Assembly (NCBI GenBank): GCA_030040395.1
Contig: JASHTU010000469.1
Span: 1 to 8,452 of the forward strand
Source of the DNA: Acidobacteriaceae bacterium
Lineage (GTDB): Bacteria > Acidobacteriota > Terriglobia > Terriglobales > Acidobacteriaceae
Reading direction: 5' to 3'
Length of the DNA: 8,452 bases
Part shown: positions 1 to 6,433 of the stretch, one piece after another
Position numbering within the stretch: position 1 is the stretch's first letter
Layout: every line of letters begins with the position of its first letter
Position numbers and translations under genes: made by a program
The notes under the pieces: generated by a model
Databases searched by the model: none
What the model saw: only the letters and a program-made list of their open reading frames with translations
Told to the model about the DNA's origin: nothing

Positions 1-1261
1 CGAAGGCTTGTCCGTTCTGCACCTCGCCGGCCGGTAACTTGGCCGAATTCGTTTGCGGATCGCTCTGGTAACCCGGAACGACGATCGGCGTACAGGCTCC
101 CGCGGGCCCACCGTTGTAATACGCGCACATGGGCCCTTGGCGATACATGGGCGACAGGTCCGCAGAGCTTAGCTTATTGCCGGAAGTATCCAGCCCCAGC
201 ATGCCCGGCACGGGCATCGTGTAATAGGACCCGCCGCTCGGCTCGCTGGCGCGCGTACCCTCATAGTTGAAGAAGAAAAACGCCTTCTTGTTGCTGCGCG
301 GCGAAATCTTCGGAATCGGAATGTATCCGCCTATGTTTCCGCCGAACTGATTGAACCTCAGAATCGAACGCGGAATGCCCTCGTGGTTGTTAAACCAGCT
401 GTTGGCGTCGTAATCGGTGTTGCGGTTGAATTCATACACCGTGCCGTGGAAATGCTGGCCGCCGCTCTTGGTGTTCACCAGGATCATCACTCCCGGGCTG
501 CGGCCATATTCGGCATCGTAGTTCCCGGTCAGGGTCTTGAACTCGCCTACGGCGTCCACGCTCAGGTCGGTGTACTCGCCGTCGTTGGCCCCGATGTCGG
601 TGTTGATAATGCCATCCAGGAAGAAGTTGTTGTCTGTGCCCCGCATTCCGTTCACGTAGAAATCATCGGTCTGGTTGAAGACCAGCCGGAATTGCGACGC
701 GTTGTTGGTCGTCACGCCGGCGGTGGTGGTCAAAAGTGACTCGAAGTCGCGCCCGTTCAGCGGCTGTTCAACCACCTGCCGCTCGTCGATCACCGCTGCG
801 TTATTGGAGCTGGTGGTGTCGATGGTCGGAGTTGCGCTGGTCACCGTCACCGTCTGCGTGGTCTGGCCGAGGGTCAGCCGGAACTCGCCTAATCCGAGCT
901 GCTGGTCCTGGTCGAGCACGATCCCGTCCCGGTCAAACTCCTGCATGCCTGTCGCGGTGATCTTGATGTTGTAGGTTCCCGCCAGCAGCGGCAACAACTC
1001 GAAAGCTCCGGTTGCGTTGGTCGTGGTTTCGCGGGTCATGCCGCTCGTCGCCGCATTGAAGATTTGCACGTGGGCTCCCACGACTACGGCGCCCGATGGA
1101 TCGACGACTGTTCCGGTAATGGTGCTGGTTTGCGCATTGAGTTGCATCCCCGAAAGCAGCAGAAGAGGCAGAGCCACGACCGCTGCCCACAGGGCCAACC
1201 TCATCGTGCTGAGGCCACAGCTGCTGTGGAGTCTCTTACCAGGACCTGGCACTCGAATCAT
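1..1261 (-). CDS. TonB-dependent receptor with carboxypeptidase-regulatory-like N-terminal domain (Oar-like), partial
   Basis: Outer-membrane active transporter, expected to take up a bulky substrate with energy from TonB-ExbBD; the substrate cannot be told. The frame is open for 420 codons and runs off the left edge. A signal peptide has its hydrophobic core at about residues 21-38 and a likely cut after A43 (LNA before QT). Residues 46-125 form a carboxypeptidase-regulatory-like beta fold (ITGTVVDPSGA). Residues about 155-265 are the TonB plug, with QPLNGRDFESLL and a YVNGMRGTDNNFFLDG stretch. The barrel then begins, with FFFFNYEGTR at 328-337. Family members usually exceed 1000 residues, so most of the barrel lies outside the window. 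I chose ATG 1261 because GGAGG sits 8 nt upstream. The internal ATG at 1204 would also keep the signal peptide but has no visible ribosome site. The family call is firm. Confidence 0.93.
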   Translation of the reverse strand, partial: MIRVPGPGKRLHSSCGLSTMRLALWAAVVALPLLLLSGMQLNAQTSTITGTVVDPSGAVVVGAHVQIFNAATSGMTRETTTNATGAFELLPLLAGTYNIKITATGMQEFDRDGIVLDQDQQLGLGEFRLTLGQTTQTVTVTSATPTIDTTSSNNAAVIDERQVVEQPLNGRDFESLLTTTAGVTTNNASQFRLVFNQTDDFYVNGMRGTDNNFFLDGIINTDIGANDGEYTDLSVDAVGEFKTLTGNYDAEYGRSPGVMILVNTKSGGQHFHGTVYEFNRNTDYDANSWFNNHEGIPRSILRFNQFGGNIGGYIPIPKISPRSNKKAFFFFNYEGTRASEPSGGSYYTMPVPGMLGLDTSGNKLSSADLSPMYRQGPMCAYYNGGPAGACTPIVVPGYQSDPQTNSAKLPAGEVQNGQAF

Positions 1262-1269
1262 CACATTGT

Positions 1270-1274
1270 CCTCC
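1270..1274 (-). promoter_or_regulatory. Ribosome binding site of the TonB-dependent receptor
   Basis: On the minus strand GGAGG is followed by 8 nt (ACAATGTG) and then ATG at 1261-1259. This fixes the receptor start upstream of the internal ATG at 1204. An out-of-frame ATG-TGA sits inside the spacer at 1266-1261, so a ribosome starting there would stop at once. Confidence 0.75.
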
Positions 1275-1287
1275 GAAATAAAGGTTG

Positions 1288-1329
1288 ATCACACTTTGCC
1301 CAAGCATGGAAATCACGCTCTGGCCCAAG
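1288..1329 (-). repeat. Imperfect tandem repeat in the receptor leader
   Basis: Two copies of a 17-18 nt unit lie head to tail between the promoter and the receptor start. On the plus strand they read ATCACACTTTGCCCAAG (1288-1304) and ATCACGCTCTGGCCCAAG (1312-1329). ATCAC at one end and GCCCAAG at the other are identical in both, and the offset is about 24 nt. The position in the 5' leader suggests a binding site for a protein or RNA, but that is inference. Confidence 0.5.
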
Positions 1330-1368
1330 TTAGAAGGTTGGGGAAGTGCAAAAATGCGAAGCAAAAAA

Positions 1369-1398
1369 ACAATACTGAAACCTTTTAGCACTTGTCAA
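1369..1398 (-). promoter_or_regulatory. Sigma70-type promoter for the TonB-dependent receptor
   Basis: On the minus strand a perfect -35 hexamer TTGACA (1398-1393) is followed by an 18-nt spacer and a -10 hexamer TATTGT (1374-1369, 4 of 6 to TATAAT). Transcription would start near 1362 and give a leader of about 100 nt before ATG 1261. The surrounding DNA is A/T-rich compared with the rest of the window. This is the best promoter match I found here. Confidence 0.7.
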
Positions 1399-1418
1399 GC
1401 TTTTATTTGAGATCGATA

Positions 1419-1434
1419 TCAACCGATCGTTTGA
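1419..1434. promoter_or_regulatory. Candidate operator: 16-bp palindrome upstream of the receptor -35
   Basis: TCAACCGATCGTTTGA pairs at 7 of 8 symmetric positions around a CGATCG core. Its centre is near -64 relative to the predicted start of the receptor transcript. The AAnCGATCGnTT shape resembles LacI/GalR-family operators, which have a central CG flanked by A and T tracts. No regulator gene of that family lies in the window. A 16-mer this symmetric is expected about three times per 8 kb by chance, so the promoter-proximal position carries the argument. Confidence 0.4.
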
Positions 1435-1531
1435 GGAGCAGCTATGCCCGATGGCTGAGCTTTGCGAGCTATGAAATTCCGTAACGAAACCTGTGAGGTT
1501 CTACAGTTATTCGGAGCGGCCGCGTAACCGG

Positions 1532-1795
1532 TCAACCATCGCCAAACCCGCTTGGGGCTTGGCTTTTAGCCCGTTGTCGCCAATTTGCAAGCAAGCGCTT
1601 GCATGAAGTTCCGTCTTCAAGACGACTCATCGGAAGCAGCCCGTCCTTGGTTCGCTTCATTCTCAAAAAGGGGCCAAAACGAGCATCGCCTGGTGACTTT
1701 CCTGCAGCCCCCATCTTAAGATCAAACGTTTTAGCAGGCTCATGACCTTGTCGGAATGCCTCCATCATGAGCCCTACGAAGTGCTTCATCCGCAC
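1532..1795 (-). CDS. Doubtful small hypothetical ORF
   Basis: An open frame of 87 codons from GTG 1795 (or ATG 1789, MKHFVGLMMEAF...) to TGA at 1532. It is basic and methionine-rich at the start and matches no family I recognise. There is no clear ribosome site: GGGGTG overlaps the GTG. Codon use looks more mixed than in the neighbouring genes. There is no signal peptide, membrane segment or repeat. It also contains the 12-bp palindrome at 1591-1602. It may be spurious or a remnant. Confidence 0.2.
   Translation of the reverse strand: MRMKHFVGLMMEAFRQGHEPAKTFDLKMGAAGKSPGDARFGPFLRMKRTKDGLLPMSRLEDGTSCKRLLANWRQRAKSQAPSGFGDG
1591..1602. repeat. Perfect 12-bp palindrome, LacI-operator-like
   Basis: GCAAGCGCTTGC is perfectly symmetric with a central CG, the shape of many LacI/GalR-family operators. 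It lies about 190 bp upstream of the receptor promoter, inside the doubtful ORF. Perfect 12-bp palindromes are expected about twice per window this size, so this is only a candidate. Confidence 0.25.
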
Positions 1796-1801
1796 CCCAT
1801 G

Positions 1802-1853
1802 GGCTCCGCGAGCTGGGGTGGAAGGAGCCGCGACCCGTCACTGAACTGACGGG
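1802..1853. repeat. Two consecutive hairpins
   Basis: GGCTCC (1802-1807) pairs with GGAGCC (1824-1829). Immediately after it, CCCGTCA (1834-1840) pairs with TGACGGG (1847-1853) around a 6-nt loop. Neither is followed by a T-tract on either strand, so a classic intrinsic terminator is unlikely. They could belong to a structured RNA or a degenerate repeat. Confidence 0.35.
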
Positions 1854-1983
1854 GATTCAGCATTTCTGGTTTCGCCGTGATTACCGAAGAGCGCGATCGC
1901 GACCGCGTCTAAGTGGGCGGCGATCTGAAAGTCGGGCGGGAAAAGTGTTCGCGCAGGATAGGACGAGGATCCAAGCAGAGACA

Positions 1984-2038
1984 GACCGGCGCTCGCGGGT
2001 CACCGTGACCGACGGGCAGTAGAATCGCGCCGCCGGTC
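1984..2038. repeat. Nested inverted repeat downstream of the response regulator gene
   Basis: An outer pair GACCGGCG (1984-1991) and CGCCGGTC (2031-2038) encloses an inner near-perfect palindrome GGTCAC-C-GTGACC (1998-2010). The inner loop of 1 nt is too tight for an RNA hairpin, so the inner part reads better as a protein-binding palindrome. The outer pair could close a longer RNA stem. Confidence 0.3.
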
Positions 2039-2057
2039 CGAAAACGGGCGCTGGCGC
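2027..2057 (-). terminator. Candidate terminator hairpin after the response regulator
   Basis: Immediately after the stop at 2059, GCGCC (2027-2031) pairs with GGCGC (2053-2057). An inner stem 2036-2040 / 2045-2049 closes a 4-nt loop, which reads UUUU in the minus-strand RNA. The two stems are separated by an internal loop and no U-tract follows, so factor-independent termination would be weak at best. It overlaps the inverted repeat 1984-2038, so the two structures would compete. Confidence 0.3.
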
Positions 2058-2058
2058 T

Positions 2059-2430
2059 TCAGGCCCGCAACCGGCTCAGCAGATCCTGGGGATGCACCGG
2101 CTTGGCCAGGATTTCGAACTCGTAGCCCTGGGCGCGCGCCTTTTCGAGCAGATCGGCGGTCGCGGCCTGCCCGGAAAACAGCAGAATCTTGATCTCCGGC
2201 AGAATTTCGCGAATGCGGATGGCGGCGTCAATCCCATTCAAGTCCGCCATGATGACGTCGGAGATGAGCATGTTCGGCTCGAAGCTGGGGGCCAGTTCGA
2301 GCGCGCGCTCGCCGGAATACACCGCGCGCGCCTCAAAGCCGCTTTGGTTCAGGATCATGGCCAAGGTGTCGGCAATTACCCGTTCGTCGTCGGCGACCAG
2401 GACTCTGGGTCGGATGGAATTTTCGGACAT
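2059..2430 (-). CDS. Single-domain response regulator (CheY-like receiver protein)
   Basis: A receiver domain of 123 residues with no output domain, so it would act through protein contact or in a phosphorelay. Numbered from ATG 2430, the acidic pair is D14-D15 (VLVADDE), the phosphorylated aspartate is D58 (LLISD-type strand), the switch residue is S86 (LLFSG) and the conserved lysine is K110 (ILAKP). All key positions are present, so it should be phosphorylatable. No histidine kinase lies nearby. I prefer ATG 2430 (MSENS) because AGGAG precedes it, though only 3 nt away, and the domain begins soon after. An in-frame ATG at 2505 would add 25 residues of low-complexity sequence behind a weaker AGAAGAG. 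Both candidate starts sit in the same 12-bp repeat. The gene diverges from the ABC transporter operon; whether they are linked is unknown. Confidence 0.9.
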   Translation of the reverse strand: MSENSIRPRVLVADDERVIADTLAMILNQSGFEARAVYSGERALELAPSFEPNMLISDVIMADLNGIDAAIRIREILPEIKILLFSGQAATADLLEKARAQGYEFEILAKPVHPQDLLSRLRA

Positions 2431-2510
2431 ACTCTCCTGAGGCTCTGTCTTGCTGGCGGAATTGGATTTTTTGGCCGCGCCACCCGGCAGCAGAGGGGCG
2501 GACATACTCT
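2424..2510 (-). repeat. 12-bp direct repeat covering both candidate start codons
   Basis: On the minus strand AGAGTATGTCCG occurs at 2435-2424 and again at 2510-2499, exactly 75 bp (25 codons) apart and in frame. Each copy holds the end of a purine-rich ribosome site plus the codons ATG TCC. This looks like a small duplication or a conserved initiation context. Confidence 0.6.
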
Positions 2511-2887
2511 TCTCTGTTGTCTATATTCGATGATACGCTCGGCTTGGGCGTTTTCCGGGTTCCGTGAAATCGCGCCCAACAGAACCGTAGCCGCAAGCCT
2601 AAGACCGGGAAATGCCTGGCATCAGGCTGATCCCAATTCACCTGGAATCAATGCGCCGAATCTATACTTGCACATGCGGCCGGCCCGGCATTGGATTTTG
2701 TCCCTGGCTGGCGCAGACCAAAGACCGTCCAACGCCGCCCCTGCTCCTTCCAGGGAGGCGCCGTTCGGCGCTCTTCGCCCCACAAAAGCCAGGAAATACC
2801 GAAGCGTGAGGCGAAAACGCCGTCAAACCCGTAAACGAATCTCATCCAGGCCGAGTCACAAGCCAAATCAACAAACCTCTGCGGAGA
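2511..2887. other. Divergent intergenic region between response regulator and ABC operon
   Basis: No gene is supported here. It must hold the promoters of both divergent units, but neither is clear. The best plus-strand -10 is TATACT at 2663-2668, which lacks a well-spaced -35 (TTCACC at 2637 is 20 nt away). If used, it would leave a leader of about 210 nt before the ATPase. A short GC-rich hairpin, GCGCC-GTTC-GGCGC, lies in that leader near 2759-2772. The first part of the region is likely the leader of the response regulator. Confidence 0.4.
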
Positions 2888-4282
2888 ATGGCGCCAATGC
2901 AGCAACCGGGCATCCTTAACGAAACCTCGATCCCGGCGCCGGCCACGGAAACCATCATTCGCGCTGAACAAATCGAAAAGTACTACGCCCAGCCCAGCGA
3001 AAACCGCATTCAGGTCATCTCCGCCACCAATCTCAGTATCCTGCCCGGCGAAATCCTCGCCCTGCTCGGCCCCTCGGGTTCCGGCAAATCCACCATGCTG
3101 CGCATGCTTACCGGCCTCTCCACCCCCACGGCAGGCCAGGTCTACTGGCACGGCAAGCCCATCGCCGAGGCCGAAGTCAACGTCTCCATCGTCTTCCAGA
3201 GTTTTGCCCTTTTTCCTTGGCTCACGGTTCTTCAAAACGTCGAGGCGCCCCTCCAGGCCCGCGGCGTTGCTGCCGAAGAGCGACGCGAGCGCAGCCTCAA
3301 AATGCTCGACACGGTAGGCCTCGACGGCTTCGAGGCCGCTTATCCCAAGGAACTCTCCGGCGGCATGAAGCAGCGCGTCGGCTTCGCCCGCGCCCTGGTC
3401 GTCGAGCCCGAGGTGCTCTTCATGGACGAGCCCTTTTCCGCTCTCGACGTCCTCACCGCCGAAAACCTCCGCAGCGAGCTGCTCGAACTGTGGGCCAAAA
3501 AAACCATGCCCACCAAGGCCATCTTCCTCGTCACCCACAACATCGAGGAAGCCGTCCTCCTCGCCGATCGCATCGTGGTTCTTGGACGCAATCCCGGCCG
3601 CATCCGCACCGATTTCCGGGTGCAAATTCCTCAGCCCCGCGACCGCAAGTCCGAGCCATTCACCCAACTGGTCGACTACATCTATAAAGTTCTCACCCGC
3701 CCCGACGCCGCCCCCGCCGAAGCGCCCCAACCCACCGGCCCGCAACCGCGTGACCAGCGCCAAATGCGTTACCAGATGCTGCCCCACGCCCGCCCCGGAG
3801 GCATCGCCGGCCTGCTCGAGCTTCTCCTCGACAAGGGCGGCCGCGACGACATCTATCGCCTCGCCGACGATCTCGCCTTCGAAATCGACGATCTGCTCCC
3901 CATTGTCGACGCCGCACAGTTGCTCGGCTTCCTCACCATCGAGGAAGGCGACGCCGTCATCACCTCCAGCGGCGCCGAGTTCGCCAACTCCGAAATCCTC
4001 CGCCAAAAGGAGCTCTTTCGCGATGCCGCCGTCTCCAACGTCCTTCTGCTCCGCCAGATTCGCCGCGCCCTCGAGTCGAAAAGCGACCACACCGTCCCTG
4101 AAGACTTCTTCCTCGACATGCTCGACGAGCAGTTCAGCGAAGAAGAATCGCAGCGCCAAATGGAAACCGCCGTGGCCTGGGGCCGCTACGCCGAGCTGTT
4201 CGATTTCGACGCCGGCCGCCGCCGCTTCGTTCTCCCCGACGCCCAGGATCAAGAAATTCCATCGAGCGAGGCTGCACGTTGA
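2888..4282 (+). CDS. ABC transporter ATP-binding protein, NitT/TauT (nitrate/sulfonate/bicarbonate) type, with C-terminal AAA-associated domain
   Basis: Cytoplasmic ATPase that should power the fused permease encoded directly after it. Residues about 24-270 are the nucleotide-binding domain: Walker A GPSGSGKST (61-69), Q-loop Q104, signature LSGGM (156-160), Walker B VLFMDEP (176-182) with catalytic E181, D-loop SALD (184-187) and switch H217. All are intact. An acidic, proline-rich linker (272-290) leads to a second domain of about 160 residues (YQMLPHARPGGIAGLLELL...). It matches the AAA-associated C-terminal domain known from this subfamily. At 464 residues it is far longer than a plain NitT/TauT ATPase (about 260). 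GGAG at 2883-2886 is only 1 nt from ATG 2888 but 10 nt from the in-frame ATG 2897, so translation may start three codons later. The substrate is unknown. Confidence 0.93.
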   Translation: MAPMQQPGILNETSIPAPATETIIRAEQIEKYYAQPSENRIQVISATNLSILPGEILALLGPSGSGKSTMLRMLTGLSTPTAGQVYWHGKPIAEAEVNVSIVFQSFALFPWLTVLQNVEAPLQARGVAAEERRERSLKMLDTVGLDGFEAAYPKELSGGMKQRVGFARALVVEPEVLFMDEPFSALDVLTAENLRSELLELWAKKTMPTKAIFLVTHNIEEAVLLADRIVVLGRNPGRIRTDFRVQIPQPRDRKSEPFTQLVDYIYKVLTRPDAAPAEAPQPTGPQPRDQRQMRYQMLPHARPGGIAGLLELLLDKGGRDDIYRLADDLAFEIDDLLPIVDAAQLLGFLTIEEGDAVITSSGAEFANSEILRQKELFRDAAVSNVLLLRQIRRALESKSDHTVPEDFFLDMLDEQFSEEESQRQMETAVAWGRYAELFDFDAGRRRFVLPDAQDQEIPSSEAAR

Positions 4283-6021
4283 AGCTGGCTCACCCCCTCG
4301 CCCGCTCCCTGGTCACCGTCCGCTCGTGGCCCTTCTTCACCGACCTCGGCATCGCCGCCTGCGCGCTCACCGCTTTCTTCGCCGTTGTCCGCACCGGCCT
4401 CTACTGGCTCAGCAAGCCCGTCCCTGTCGTTCCCATCTCCAGTTCCATCGCCGCCCTGCCCGTCTACGCCTTCTATTCCATCGTGCGCATGGCCATCGCC
4501 TACGCGCTCAGCCTGCTCTTCGCTATCGCCTACGGCTACATCGCCGCCTACAACTCCCGCGTCGAGCCCTGGATGATCGCCGTCCTCGACATCCTCCAGT
4601 CCATCCCCGTCCTCAGCTTTTTGCCGCCCGTCGTGCTCGCCATGGTCGCCCTTATTCCCGGCCATCAGCTCGGCATCGAGATGGGCGTCATTCTCCTCAT
4701 CTTCACCGGCCAGGTCTGGAACCTCGCCTTCAGCTTCTACTCATCGCTCAAATCCATACCCAGCGAAATGATTGAGGCCGCGCGCATTTACCACTACTCC
4801 GGCTTCCAGCGCTTCTGGCAGCTCGAAATGCCCTATGCCACCATCGGCTTGGTCTGGAACTCCATCGTCTCCGTCGCCGGCGGATGGTTCGCCCTCATCT
4901 TCTGCGAGACTTTCGCCATGGGCGACCGCAACTTCCAGTTGCCCGGCCTCGGCAGCTACATCCAGATGGCCACCAACCAAGGCAACGTGCGCGCCCTTCT
5001 CTTGGGCATCGGCGCCGTCGTCCTCATCGTCGTCGCCACTGACCAGCTCATTTGGCGTCCGCTCATCGCCTGGAGCGACAAATTCAAATTCGAGCAGGTC
5101 GAGTCTGCCGAGCGCGTCACTTCGCCCATCCTCACCCTCCTCCGCCGCTCGTCTCTCTTCAGCACCTTCCCCAGCCGCATCTGGACCAGCATCGAAGAAC
5201 CCGTCTTCCGCCGCATGGCGCGCACCCACGAGTGCCGCGTTGTGCAGCCGCTCGACCAAAGCCGCAAAGGCAAACCCTCCCCGGCGCTCTGGACTCTCGG
5301 CGTCGCTCTCGCCGCCGTCGTCTTTTGGGCGGCCGCGCAAGCCATTCTCATGCTCCGCACCGTCACTTGGCCCGACCTCCGCCTCTTGCTTGAAGGCGCC
5401 GCGGCCACGTTCCTCCGCGTCAACTCCGCCCTGCTTATCTCTGCCGCCTGGACCGTCCCCGCCGGCGTCGCCATCGGCTTCAATCCCCGCCTCGCCCGCT
5501 TCGTCCAGCCCCTCGCGCAGATTCTCGCCTCCGTCCCTGCCACCGCCTTTTTTCCCATTCTGCTCATCGGCCTGGTCAAGCTCGGCGGCGGACTCGGCAT
5601 CGGCTCCATCGCCCTTATGCTTCTCGGCACCCAGTGGTACATCCTCTTCAACGTCATCGCCGGCGCGATGTCCATCCCCGCCGATCTGCGCGAAGTCTCC
5701 TCCCTCTATCGCTTCTCGCGTTGGCAGCGCTGGACCAGGCTCATTCTTCCCGGCATCTTTCCCTATCTCATCACCGGCCTCGTCACCGCCTCTGGCGGCG
5801 CCTGGAACGCTTCGGTTATGGCCGAGTACTCGCGCGTCCAGGGCCGCACCCTCGAAGTCATCGGCCTCGGCGCACAGATTGACGCCGCCACCGACAGCGG
5901 CCGCTTCCCCATGCTGCTCCTGGCCACCATTTTGATTTCGCTGATGGTGGTGACGATAAACCGCCTGGTCTGGCGCAAGCTCTACCGCCTCGCCGAAACC
6001 CGCTTCAAGCTCGAAAGTTAG
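4279..6021 (+). CDS. ABC transporter permease, two fused BPD_transp_1 membrane domains, NitT/TauT type
   Basis: Inner-membrane channel of the importer, 580 residues, with two permease halves in one chain: about 25-265 and 335-570, each with roughly six hydrophobic segments. Each half carries a coupling (EAA) loop with the family spacing. The first is EAARIYHYSGFQRFWQLEMP (166-185). The second starts REVSSLYRFSRWQRW and ends LILP (471-491), with EAA degraded to EVS. The usual glycine is H172 in the first loop and R478 in the second. Phrases such as LDILQSIPVL, WNLAFSFYSSL and AWSDKFKFEQ are typical of a known fused-permease subfamily that pairs with ATPases carrying the extra C-terminal domain. 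The start is TTG, 7 nt after GAGG, and TTGA overlaps the ATPase stop by 4 bp, so the two are probably translationally coupled. No substrate-binding protein gene is adjacent, so the substrate is open. Confidence 0.92.
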   Translation: MKLAHPLARSLVTVRSWPFFTDLGIAACALTAFFAVVRTGLYWLSKPVPVVPISSSIAALPVYAFYSIVRMAIAYALSLLFAIAYGYIAAYNSRVEPWMIAVLDILQSIPVLSFLPPVVLAMVALIPGHQLGIEMGVILLIFTGQVWNLAFSFYSSLKSIPSEMIEAARIYHYSGFQRFWQLEMPYATIGLVWNSIVSVAGGWFALIFCETFAMGDRNFQLPGLGSYIQMATNQGNVRALLLGIGAVVLIVVATDQLIWRPLIAWSDKFKFEQVESAERVTSPILTLLRRSSLFSTFPSRIWTSIEEPVFRRMARTHECRVVQPLDQSRKGKPSPALWTLGVALAAVVFWAAAQAILMLRTVTWPDLRLLLEGAAATFLRVNSALLISAAWTVPAGVAIGFNPRLARFVQPLAQILASVPATAFFPILLIGLVKLGGGLGIGSIALMLLGTQWYILFNVIAGAMSIPADLREVSSLYRFSRWQRWTRLILPGIFPYLITGLVTASGGAWNASVMAEYSRVQGRTLEVIGLGAQIDAATDSGRFPMLLLATILISLMVVTINRLVWRKLYRLAETRFKLES

Positions 6022-6066
6022 CGCACTTCTCGTTTACGACTGGCCCCTGCCCTTTCCATCTAAGGC

Positions 6067-6089
6067 GGCGATTCTTTGAGGGAATCGCC
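6067..6089 (+). terminator. Candidate terminator hairpin of the ABC operon
   Basis: GGCGATTC (6067-6074) and GAATCGCC (6082-6089) form a perfect 8-bp stem with a 7-nt loop, 45 nt after the permease stop. No T-tract follows, so it may act with Rho or protect the 3' end of the message rather than terminate alone. Confidence 0.45.
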
Positions 6090-6433
6090 ACCCGAGTCCC
6101 CGGCTTCGAAATACAGCAGAAGGAGAAGTGCTATTGCGCAGGAATCTTTATCTCGGCAATACTGCCCGGCGTCGCCGCATCCATAGCTGCCATCATCCGG
6201 CTCTTCCGCAAATCTCCGGAAGGCCCAGTAAGATTGCGGATTGGATTGGCGATCTGGAATTCAGACAATGTTGAGGACGCGGATGCGGCGCAGATCGAAT
6301 TGGGCGCGGCCGCACCTGGATCGCCTCCGACAGCGTGTTCGACGTATCGCGGAAATCGTGCATGGAACGAACAGCGATCGGCTTCCAGTACGAGCTGACA
6401 GTGCGCCGCCACGTCTCCGGCCATCGGCTTTCG
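6090..6433. other. Gene-free stretch with a possible gene remnant (6131-6433, minus)
   Basis: No intact gene is supported. On the minus strand one frame stays open from the edge of the mobile element (6433) to TAG at 6131. Its ATG at 6424 has no ribosome site. The predicted tail, PSGDLRKSRMMAAMDAATPG..., resembles an ordinary protein C-terminus but matches no family I know. A second minus frame is open over 6193-6477. The pattern would fit a gene whose 5' part was lost when the element inserted, or may be chance in GC-rich DNA. Confidence 0.25.

Larger units (their letters stand above)
1435..2058. other. Long intergenic region between receptor promoter and response regulator gene
   Basis: No gene here can be supported firmly. 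The stretch holds a doubtful 87-codon ORF (1532-1795, minus), a perfect 12-bp palindrome GCAAGCGCTTGC (1591-1602), two adjacent hairpins (1802-1853) and a larger inverted-repeat structure (1984-2038). I saw no tRNA cloverleaf and no recognisable transposase remnant. A structured non-coding RNA is possible in 1800-2040 but is not demonstrated. Confidence 0.6.

Noticed and set aside
383..739. 118-codon plus-strand frame near the left edge
   Set aside because: Antisense to the TonB plug and early barrel region, which reads clearly on the minus strand.
1204..1261. Internal ATG at 1204 as the receptor start
   Set aside because: No ribosome site precedes it, whereas the in-frame ATG at 1261 has GGAGG at 8 nt.
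2759..2772. GCGCC-GTTC-GGCGC hairpin in the ATPase leader as a riboswitch or attenuator
   Set aside because: Only a 5-bp stem with no alternative pairing partner or T-tract seen.
2092..2919. 275-codon plus-strand frame over the receiver gene and the intergenic region
   Set aside because: Its first part is antisense to a receiver domain with all key residues, and the remainder has no recognisable domain and overlaps the ATPase start out of frame.
2648..4252. 534-codon open frame on the minus strand
   Set aside because: It is antisense to the ATPase gene, whose plus frame carries every ABC motif. The long shadow follows from the C-ending codon bias, and its protein is a low-complexity run of G, A, E, D and V.
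3582..4775. 397-codon plus-strand frame across the ATPase/permease junction
   Set aside because: Its product is an S/P/A/R-rich low-complexity shadow of the two real genes.
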